NCBI GenBank assembly: GCA_019448385.1
Contig: JAGTXO010000014.1
Span: forward strand, 558,001-622,000
From: Diacronema lutheri
Lineage: Eukaryota; Haptophyta; Pavlovophyceae; Pavlovales; Pavlovaceae
Direction: 5' to 3'
DNA length: 64,000 nt
Shown here: positions 36,204 to 44,400 of the stretch, piece by piece
Numbering within the stretch: the stretch's first letter is position 1
How the letters are laid out: every line of letters begins with the position of its first letter
Position numbers and translations under genes: made by a program
The notes under the pieces: model-generated
Database searches by the model: none
Seen by the model: only the letters and a program-made list of their open reading frames with translations
Told to the model about the DNA's origin: nothing

Positions 36204-36419
36204 ATGAGTTATGACGCGCTGCGTTCGGCCGCGTTGAAAAACTACCAGATGGACTCGGGGCCAGCTGACTCAGCTTGCTTTTCGCAGATTGTGGCTCGCC
36301 CAGATGGAATTCACCCGTCTAATTCGCACCCTCGTTTCGTAAAAACGGCCTATGAAGTTTGCTCTCTCCATCTGAGCAGGGCCAATGACCTATTTCGCGC
36401 GCACACGCGAGCTCTCGCG

Positions 36420-36746
36420 ATGGACGAGCTCGGCGCTCAACTCGTGACGAATACGAGCGATGCTGAGGCGGTCGCGCAGTTAATGGCAGCCTTCGATGCA
36501 AACCGCATCGCGGCCACCGACGCGGAGTGCGAGGTGGCAGCCACCGCGGTCGCGGCGGCACACGCCGCGAACGACCACGCGCGGATGTACGAGGCGTGTC
36601 GGCGCCAGGGCCTGGCTCCTGCTCTGCAGCTGCGGCGACGGCGGACGATGGCCCTGCGGCCCCCTGCGCGCGCGCGTGCGCGCGCGCGCCGGCGCGCGCG
36701 CGGAGAACCTCGCGAGATGAGCGCGTGCCACGAACGTAACGGATAA
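36420..36746 (+). CDS. Repeat-unit protein, copy A ('MDEL' family)
   Basis: An open frame of 108 residues from ATG 36420 (MDELGAQLVTNTSDAEAVAQ...LMAAFDANRIAATDAE), with the same frame open upstream to ATG 36204. Helical, Ala-rich, with AAAHAANDHARMYEACRRQ matching the corresponding part of copy B at 37726. After about residue 75 it becomes Arg-rich and probably non-coding or intronic. Followed by the shared 3' block (36713-36868). No known family; it is described only by comparison with the two other local copies. Which strand is truly transcribed is not settled. Confidence 0.4.
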   Translation: MDELGAQLVTNTSDAEAVAQLMAAFDANRIAATDAECEVAATAVAAAHAANDHARMYEACRRQGLAPALQLRRRRTMALRPPARARARARRRARGEPREMSACHERNG

Positions 36747-36868
36747 GCCGCGCGCTGAGTCCATCTGGGCAAAAATTCAACGGCCAAGCCGCGCGCTGAG
36801 TCCATCTGGGCAGGGATTCTGGGGCGACCGTTACACACGATTGCTCCGCGAGTTCTTCGCACCCCGAG
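36713..36868. repeat. Shared 3' block, copy A
   Basis: Begins CGAGATGAGCGCG, includes GTAACGG and CCGTTACACAC, and ends near GAGTTCTTCGC. It contains its own duplication of a 27-bp piece (36745-36771 and 36786-36812). The same block recurs at 38231-38340 and, inverted, at about 38610-38692. Confidence 0.8.
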
Positions 36869-36989
36869 GTTAACAGGCACACGCAAAACAGGCCGAAAAA
36901 TCCTACATCGCGGCTCAAGTGCATCAAGCTGCAGTGCGATCAGGTTCTGCATTTCACATTATCGGCGGCAAAACATCATCAGATTTATC

Positions 36990-37166
36990 ATGGAGCTCCT
37001 CGCGCAGTACAAAACTAAGCAACGCAAGTCGGCGTGGTCTACGTTCAAGACGCGCGCCGTCATGCAAGGCGTGGGGACGCAGGCTTTGCGCAACTTCCCA
37101 ACCCAGCTGGTGCTGCCCCCAAGAGCATCGCTCGAGGATCAGCTCAAGAACGAGAAAATGAGATAA
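36990..37166 (+). CDS. Small ORF of 58 residues, unknown
   Basis: Starts MELLAQYKTKQRKSAWSTF and ends SLEDQLKNEKMR, with normal-looking composition (few Ala/Arg runs), unlike chance frames in this genome. It also contains RNFPTQLVLPPRASL, resembling a structured motif. It may be a small protein or the last exon of a larger gene; no acceptor was identified with confidence. Lies between copies A and B of the repeated unit. Confidence 0.35.
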   Translation: MELLAQYKTKQRKSAWSTFKTRAVMQGVGTQALRNFPTQLVLPPRASLEDQLKNEKMR

Positions 37167-37725
37167 CGTCGCCGTGTCCATGCGGTACTAGCGCCTAGTA
37201 TGCGCGTCCGGCTGGTCGTACGCGACGTCGCGCATCACGGTCGTTCGATCGCGCTGGCGCTTTTGCGCGCGCGAAGTCGGCGCCATGTCTTTGCTGTTTG
37301 CGAAGAAAAGCAGCATAGCTGCAGCGGCCGCGGAGTCCTGCATGCCAGCAAGCACTAAAAGCGCCGCCGATCTCATCATGTGAACTCGACGAATCGCCAC
37401 TTGCTTGGCGGCATCGCGTCGCAAATCTCAGCTGCTTCTTTGTTTACTTTACATAAGCAGGTGCCCGAAAGAAATTTTGACCACACGATAGGATTAAAGG
37501 AAAATATCCCATTCCCAAAAAATCCTTACTGTGGACCGGCCTTTAGTAAGATAGAGCATTCGACGCGCTGGTTGCACTTGAGGAAAGGCTAAAGTGTGGC
37601 GTGCCCAGATAGAATCCGCCCTCGGAAATTGCATCCTCGTCGCTAGCAAAAGGGCCCGACGTTTTTTTGCGACTATCAGGGCAGGGCCGTTGACTCTCCT
37701 CGTGCTCTATGCTCGGCGCGGCGCG
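37167..37725. other. AT-richer spacer between repeat copies
   Basis: No supported gene. Contains AT-rich stretches around 37480-37530 and short open frames on both strands (for example minus 37188-37424, MMRSAALLVLAGMQDSA...), none recognisable. Confidence 0.35.
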
Positions 37726-38151
37726 ATGGACGAGCTCACCGCTTGCCTTGCGGCTGACCCGGACAACCAAGCCATGCTTGCGCAGCTCCTGACGGCCTAT
37801 CAGGCGGAGGAGCGGCGCGAGGCGATCGCGGCGGCCGACGAGGAGCTCTCGTCAGCTACGGCGGCTTACATCGCGGCGATCGGCGCGCGCGACTGCGCCC
37901 GCATCTTCGAGGCGGTCAAGCGCATGAAGGCCGCCAAGGCGGCGAAGGTGACGCTCGAGCCGAGCGTGGACGTCACCGCGCCGCAGTCGTCCTGCGCCAC
38001 CGTGCTCACCGCCGGCACCTCGCCGAGCGCCGGCGTCGACACGCCATTCAGCTTCAACTTGCCGTGCGCCGAGGCCGACCCGGCGTACGAGCGCGCTGAG
38101 GCCCCGAGGAGTACCATGGCTTGTCTCTTGCACTGCGGCGGCGTGGGATGA
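37726..38151 (+). CDS. Repeat-unit protein, copy B ('MDEL' family)
   Basis: 141 residues from ATG 37726: MDELTACLAADPDNQAMLAQ, LLTAYQAEERREAIAAADEE, then an Ala-rich helix and ARDCARIFEAVKRMKAAKAA followed by KVTLEPSVDVTAPQSS. The same order of motifs is seen in copy A and in the inverted copy C (DRIFMAAGRKKAAKNARVKL then PSVDVTA). Predicted small soluble helical protein, no signal peptide or membrane span. No family recognised. The frame is clean over its full length, so this is the best candidate for an intact member. The shared 3' block follows at 38231. Confidence 0.5.
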   Translation: MDELTACLAADPDNQAMLAQLLTAYQAEERREAIAAADEELSSATAAYIAAIGARDCARIFEAVKRMKAAKAAKVTLEPSVDVTAPQSSCATVLTAGTSPSAGVDTPFSFNLPCAEADPAYERAEAPRSTMACLLHCGGVG

Positions 38152-38230
38152 TGGTCCCGCGGCATTCTGCGCGCGTGAGCGCGCCGGCGCGCGCGCGGAC
38201 GGGCACGCGGGCGCGGCGCGCGCGAGGCAG

Positions 38231-38340
38231 CGAGATGAGCGCGCGCCACGGGCGTAACGGCTGAGCCGCGCGCTGGCTCCATCGGGACAGAAAATCTGGG
38301 CGCGACCGTTACACACCATTGCTCCCCGAGTTCTTCGCCC
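38231..38340. repeat. Shared 3' block, copy B
   Basis: Matches copy A from CGAGATGAGCGCG through CCGTTACACACCATTGCTC and CGAGTTCTTCGC, without the internal 27-bp duplication of copy A. Confidence 0.8.
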
Positions 38341-38609
38341 CTCCATCTGGGCTGCGTGCTCCTCTCGAAGCGCCTGATCGGCCCGCGGCTTTTTTGCCTT
38401 TTTTAAAACCCCGAGCCTATAGGAAAAAGGGAAAGGATAGGTGCAGCTTGGCGTAATACGAGCCGCAAGACCAGCACTTCGCCGACGAGCCTCGCGCACG
38501 CGTGACGCACCCAAATAAATTCCGCCTTTGGGCTCATGTTTTGAAAGGCAAAAAGCATAGGCGGCGGGTCGATTGCTTTTGGCGAAAATTGTAGCTCGGA
38601 AATATGGCT
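38341..38609. other. Spacer between inverted repeat units
   Basis: No gene seen. Includes TTTTTTGCCTTTTTTAAAACC near 38390-38410 and an AT-rich part to 38600. This is the junction where the direct copy B ends and the inverted copy C begins. Confidence 0.4.
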
Positions 38610-38692
38610 TGTGATGGTCGCTTTAAACATTCTGCACAGATGGACGCAGCGCAAGGCTTAGTTGTTACGCCCGTGGCGCGCGCTCATCTCGC
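38610..38692 (-). repeat. Shared 3' block, copy C (inverted)
   Basis: On the minus strand it reads CGAGATGAGCGCGCGCCACG then GGCGTAAC, the same as copies A and B, followed by a diverged GCGCTGCGTCCATCTGTGCA. Places copy C head to head in inverted orientation relative to A and B. Confidence 0.75.
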
Positions 38693-39393
38693 CTCGCACC
38701 CCCGTGCGCGCGCGCGCGGATGCCGCAAGGGAAAACGCTGGGCCATCATTCGCCGCGCGGCTGCGCACGGTCTATCTCGAGATTAGGATGCGCTTGCCAT
38801 GGTGCTCGTCGCGTTTGCGCTCGCCGTACCGCGCCGCGCGCGGCTGTCATGAATCTTTTCGAGAAGCGCAACATGAGGCACAGTCCCCTCAGCGACGATG
38901 GCAGTAAGCGCGCCCGTTAAAGGCGTGCAAGACATTACGCATTTTAATGCCTGCGAGGCTGAACGAGCTGGCGCCCGGCGTCGAGCTGGATGCCTTCGGC
39001 TTATAAGGCGCATGCGAGAGGTTGATCAGCAACTTGATGTGGCTTGCCTCGCACATCTTGCACACCTGATCGCTCAAATGCCCCTTTGCGAGCGCGCTGC
39101 ACTTTGCCAATCGCCGCGGACGGGCGCAGCGGATTGAGCGAGACTGTCTCTTTGCGCGTTTTCGAGTCGACGAGCGCGCAACTTGCCAGCAATCGCACAG
39201 AGCCGAACGCGACTCATTCAACGAGCTGCTGGTTGTAGCGCAAGCACTTGATCGCCGAATAGTATGCAAGGCTTTTTGAACGTCGTCGTTGTCGTCATCG
39301 TCGTCGCGCACACAGGCAGAATCGGCGTCGGCGCGCCGAGAGCGCTGCGAGTTGGCGCCGGCGTGAGGCGAGTCGTCGAGAATAAGCATGGTA

Positions 39394-39672
39394 ATTCAGG
39401 ACTTCGAGTACAGCGCGGTGACGTCCACGCTCGGTTTGAGCTTCACCCTTGCATTTTTGGCCGCCTTCTTGCGCCCGGCCGCCATAAAGATGCGGTCCTG
39501 GTTGCGCTTGTCGACCGCCGCGGTGGACGCCGCCATCGTCGACGAGAACGTCTCGTCGGGGTCGTCGAAAGCTTTGCGTCGCTAGTTTGCCTCGTGGGTG
39601 GTCATACATAAGCAGCAGGAGCGCGATCGGGTCGTTCGAGTTTGCCGCAAGGCGATGAACGAGATCGTTTAT
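39394..39672 (-). pseudogene. Repeat-unit protein, copy C (inverted, frame interrupted)
   Basis: The minus strand encodes INDLVHRLAANSNDPIALLL and, in another frame, DKRNQDRIFMAAGRKKAAKN followed by VKLKPSVDVTA. These match copy B's start and end regions in the same order. The reading frame is not continuous between the two parts, so either this copy is decayed or an intron separates them. About 600 bp further along the same strand lies its shared 3' block; a 166-residue open frame (38889-39389) between them has CKMC-type cysteines but no recognised family. Confidence 0.5.
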
Positions 39673-39699
39673 CAGCGCCGATCCGCTGCGCGCCACGCA

Positions 39700-40087
39700 T
39701 AAATCCGGTACGATGCCATGCACGAGCAAGGATGCTTTGCGCGAGTGCAACGAAACCATGGTGCCGCTAGGGAGTTGCCACGCACGTCAACAGCTGAAAG
39801 CAAAAGGCGCGCTAGGTCCTCGTTGTTTTGCCTTCAGGCTCTCGACATATTAACAAGCTTAGCTCGCCCTCGAAGACGCGCTGCCCCAATGTTAACGAGA
39901 AGGCGACGATTTGCAGCCGTTCAAGGTGGCTCGCGAGGCCCAGAGAAGCACAGGCAAGCCGAGTGGAGCACCAATGTGCGTGCAGCCGAACTCTTGGAAT
40001 CTGGCAGGACCGCTGTAGGGTGCCAGCCTGGGCACGGAATCAGCCGGCACAACATACGCGTTACGGGCTGGTTATAAAGGGGAGTCA
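39700..40087. other. Unassigned region left of the inverted-end element
   Basis: About 390 bp with no supported gene. GGTTATAAAGGGG at 40070-40082 is TATA-like and sits directly against the element that starts at 40088. Confidence 0.35.
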
Positions 40088-40758
40088 GGTAGTTTTGGCG
40101 CACCGGTAGTTTTGGCGCAGGGCGGGAAGCGCGCCGGCCGCCTGACGGCATGATGGGCGGATCGAGCGGGCGAGCGGGCGGCAGGATGGATGGCGCCACG
40201 CAGAGCGCCAATCCCGTGCGCGGCGTCTCTCGCTCGCCGACGACCAGCAGCAAAGCGCGCGCGCCGATGGTCGCCGCGGATATGTCGGAGTCTGACAAAA
40301 ACATCATCGCTGGTGCGGCGTGCTCATCGGCCCCGCCTAGTCATCTGCGACGCAAAAGATTGATCCGGTCGCTAGACTCGATGGGGCGCCGGGGGCGGCA
40401 CGTCACGTCTGACGGCGCCGCGCGCACGCGTGGGTGTTCAGTAGGTAACCAACCTTGATCGCGCCGTCGCATAAGTGCGTATCAGGGTACCTCGTGCGCC
40501 GTGTCCACGATCTTGAACGACGAGCTGGCCGATTCTTTGAGCTCTTGCGCGCCGCGCCGACGCCGGGAAGGCCTCGGGTAGTTATGGCGCAAAAGCAACT
40601 TTTGGCCGATTTGCGTCATTACGGTCGAAGGATTGGTCGGGCTAGTTCGCGCCGCTGGAATGTCACACCTACGCCAGTATGGGAAAGTCGAATCCACGCG
40701 GATCGGCTATGCGGACATCACGCCCACGCTTTACTTTTGGCAGTTAGCCAAAACTACC
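40088..40758. mobile_element. Short non-autonomous element with inverted ends (MITE-like)
   Basis: The left end has GGTAGTTTTGGCGCA twice (40088-40102 and 40105-40119). The right end has GCCAAAACTACC (40747-40758), the exact reverse complement of the first 12 bases. A degenerate internal copy (GGTAGTTATGGCGCAAAA) is at 40577-40594, and TTTTGGC-AGTTA-GCCAAAA forms a hairpin at the right end. At about 670 bp without a transposase-like frame it fits a MITE or other non-autonomous DNA transposon. No target-site duplication is clear, so the boundaries and class are uncertain. Confidence 0.5.
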
Positions 40759-41145
40759 CAAGTCCTCTTCCCTTCATACACGTGATACCATGCCGTCCTC
40801 ACATCTACAACGACGCTTACGGGCGGGTCCAGGGGGACGAAATGGCCAATCTTGCCGTTGGCAAATCGACCGACTGGCTGCGCAAGACGGCCGTGCGTGG
40901 CGTCTGCGGCGCGGCCATGACAAAGAGCAAGCACTCAGCGCGGGCCGGGCAGTCAGAGCGCCTCAGCTTGCGCGATGCCAGTTGCGAATCCCCCCCGGAA
41001 TCCGCCATTCAATTCGACTGGGCGTCAATCACCCGAGCCCTTCCGATCGCCCGCATTCCGGGGTCGGACCCTCCGTCGGCCCGGCTCGGGCCCTCCGTCC
41101 GCCGCGCCCGCTCGACCCCGAATTCTACTCAAAATCGGCCGGTCA
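40759..41145. other. Unassigned region between MITE-like element and poly-G tract
   Basis: An open plus-strand frame (to about 41309) crosses it but has changing composition and no family signal. Rich in CCGGAC/GGTCGG-type short words near 41040-41110. Confidence 0.35.
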
Positions 41146-41170
41146 GGGGGGGGGGGGGGGGGGGGGGGGG
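41146..41170. repeat. Poly-G tract, 25 consecutive G
   Basis: Uninterrupted run of 25 G about 240 bp downstream of the end of the MLL-type gene. Same orientation as the 41-G run at 10107. True length may differ because of sequencing slippage. Confidence 0.9.
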
Positions 41171-41196
41171 TCTCGGTCCTAGGCTCGTCCTAAGCC

Positions 41197-41408
41197 TCAC
41201 TCCGACCCCTCGGGCGCTCATTGGCTGGCTTTTAACCCTTGATTGTATGACCCGGGTCGTACTCTCAGCCCCCTGCTGGCCGGACCAGCCCGGACCGCGC
41301 CATATATAGCCATCCGGGACTGGTCGTGGATCTCGCTTTGACCCCTCGGGTGCCCAAAGGCTGACCTTGATTGCTGAGGTTCACGATCCGGGTCGTACTC
41401 TCATCTCG
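41197..41408. repeat. Imperfect 70-bp direct duplication downstream of the MLL-type gene
   Basis: The words GACCCCTCGGG, CTTGATTG and CCGGGTCGTACTCTCA recur in the same order at about 41200-41270 and 41340-41405. CATATATAGC at 41301-41310 lies between them. The duplication ends right at the MLL-type stop codon, so it is in that gene's 3' flank. Confidence 0.7.
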
Positions 41409-44400
41409 TCAATTCATCCGTCCTACGCAACGGGCCGAGCCACAGTGGCACTCGATCTTGTCCTTTTCCGTCGCAAACTTGTAGTCGTACGTGATCTCCT
41501 CATCGGCGGCAAGATCGCGCTTTGCGAAGATGACGATACGCTTCTGCTGCTCGACTACAACGACCTTGCAGTAGCTGTTCGGCTGCGCACGCCCGTACGG
41601 AGCACGCGAATGGTGAAGCGCACTTTGTGAGCGGGCGCGGTGCGCGCGCGCGAGCCGCAGATGGAAGCGCCACGTACATCGCATGAGTGGTTGATGAAGC
41701 GCGCGATGTTGCCTCGCGTCGTCGCGTCAACGACAATGCTCTCGTCAAGCCGAAACATGTAGCAGTCGCCACCCTGCGCTCGTGCGCGCATCGCGAGAGG
41801 GGCCGCACGCGGGTGAGATGGCGAGCGAAGTGGACGCCGATGCGCTGCATGCATCACGCAGTACCTGAGCGCGACCAATGTCGCTGTCCTCGTACATTCG
41901 CTCGCGCCGGTCGGACACGAGGTTTCGGAGCGCCTGACCGATGTATTCGACGATCATCGTGTCCTTTGCGAGCGGCGTTGTTGTAAAGAGGCCCCAGTTA
42001 TGAATCGGCGAGCGCAGCACCTGCGCAGCACAGGTGCAACAAGGCGCCACGGAGCGGCCGTGAGCACGTGGCGCTCGTTGCGCCAATCGGCCGAGCGCGC
42101 ACGAGCGGCGCTCGGCAGCGGAGCCGACGCGCGCGCGCAATCAAGCTTTCTTCACCTTCACACCGCCCTCGACGATCCGCTGGCGCATGGCGCGGTGCTG
42201 CGCGCCAAGGCTGAGCTCCTTCTCGGGCAGGCTCAGCTTGTCCGACTCGCGCTGTTTGCGTGCGCGCTCGCGCCGCCCAAGCAAGTTGACTGCCACGGCA
42301 AGCTCCGCCGCAGGCTCCAACGAGTCTGCGGCGAGCGCGACAGGTGCGCCCGCAAAGTGCAGCCGCGACGGCTCGGCGCCTCGGTTCATGTATGGGCGAA
42401 GGTAGCAGCTGTACTTATGCTTGAAGTTGGACGAGTAGCGCATGAAGCCGTCGGTGCGCGCACAGCCCGTGTGCGAGAGCGGCAGCGGCACGAGCACATC
42501 CGACATGTGCGCCTGCGAGCCAGCGAGCGGCCGGTACTCGACGCACTCGGCCGCGCCAGGCATCGCCTGCAGGATGCGCCGAATGGCCGGTAGGCCGCAG
42601 CCGAAGAATATGGCGGCCCGACGCTCGGACCCGAGCAGCCATAGCGACTGTGCTTGCGCTCCGCTCATGCCGAAGGTGCTGCGCGCCTTTGTGATCGCCT
42701 TCTGCAGGCTGCTGAACGCCTCGAGCGGCGTGCGCCCGTACGCGAAGAATCCGTTCTGCGTGCCCGGGCAGCTGATCCGGAAGCTGATGCGCGCCGAGAT
42801 GTCGGCGCCGTCCGCCGTGATCTCACACGTGTATGCTATTCGCTCGCGCGGGTCGACGACGGACCAGTAGCGCCTGCGCGCGACGTACCCGCTCGGGAAG
42901 ATGGCGTGCGCGTCATGGCTGTTGGCGCGCAGCGGCTCGATCTCGCCGAGCCGCAGGCAAGTGAGCGCACCGATGCGCAGCACTGCGCTCGACAGCTCGT
43001 CCGCCTCGCCCGCCCGCCCGCCCGCTCTACTGCAGTAGAGCGGGCGAGCCAGCAGCCCGGCCTCGCCGCCATGGTAGCGGCGCATGACGTGCGCCGCGCG
43101 CTGCTCTGCGGCGAGCGCGGCCGGGTCTGCGGCGTCCGCCTTGGCCGGCGGAACGACCCTGCGCAGCTCGCGCGCGCGGTCGCGTTCGCTCAGCCCGGAG
43201 AGCGCAGCGTCGACGTCCTTTTGCCGCACAGCCGCACGCACGCGCGTACGGAGCCCCGCGGCGAGCGCCGCCTCGTCGCGCCTCCGCTTCTCCTCGGCGG
43301 CGTCGTCCTCGGTCTTGTGCTCCGCGCAGACCAGGGTGAGCGATGCAGGCCTCGTCGCGCAGCCCGCCGGCGCGGCGCACGGCAAATGGAAGATCCGGTG
43401 GCAGCGCTTGACATCGCACCCGACCGACGCGCCCGGCTCACCGCAGTGCGCGCACGGCTGCTTGCGCGCGCGCTTGACTGCGGGCACGGCGTCGACAAGC
43501 GTGCCGTCCTTCTTCTCGAAGACCTGCGACGTCCAGATCACGCATTGCGCGTGCGCAAACAGGTCGTTCTCGACGAAGAGCAGCCGCCCGAGCTGCTGCG
43601 AATCGCCGCGCCCGCGGCAGAGCGTGCACATGCGCATGTCGGCGCGCGCGCGCGGAGGCGTCGGCGGCCGCCCGCACGCGCCGTCTGCGCCGCCGTCCGC
43701 GCGCGCATCGTCGGGCGCCTCGAGCTCGAGCTCGGCCTGCTCAGCAGCACCGTCCGACGGTGCGAGGGCGTCGAGCATCTCCATTGGCGCGAAGAGCAAC
43801 TCGTCGTCGTGCGCGTGCGGCGCGACGGCTGGTTGCGCGGCGGCCGGCGCAACCAGCGCGCACGGGCCGGCTGGGCCAAGCGTCTGGACGTCGCCGCCGG
43901 CCAAATGCACACGTGCGGGCAGCAACGCGTTCGTCGCAGTCGGCGGCGGGGGCAGCGGCAGCGGCGGCTGCGCGAGCAGCAGCGCTCCCTCCCCCGACGG
44001 CGGCGGGGGCAGCGGCAGCGGCGGCTGCGCGAGCAGCAGCGCTCCCGCCCCCGACGGCGGCGCGGAGCTCCAGGGACCGCCCATGCGCGCCACGTGCGCC
44101 TCGGCGTTGGCAATGCGCTCGCCGATCGTGCGCGTGACGACGCGCTGCAGCGCACGCTGCTGCGCGATCACGCGCGCGAGCACCGGATCGCGACACGACG
44201 GGCAAAAGTAGGGCAGCTCGTCATTGGCCATCTGGTCGTACTCGCTCTCGCCAATCTCGTCACAGCCCACGTGCACCCAGCAGGCGCAAGCGCTGCACAG
44301 CACCATTTGCGTCTCGGCGGCCTCGGCGTCGAAGACGCGCGAGCACACCGCGCAGCACAGCCCACGCGTCGCGTTCGGCGCGCAATCGACGCACCAGCGG

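Noticed and set aside
38889-39389. 166-residue minus-strand frame as a gene
   Set aside because: CKMC-type cysteines are too few to support a family, and composition varies along its length.
35233-41408. The GC-poor island as a viral or retroelement fossil
   Set aside because: No reverse transcriptase, integrase, capsid or long terminal repeat was recognised.
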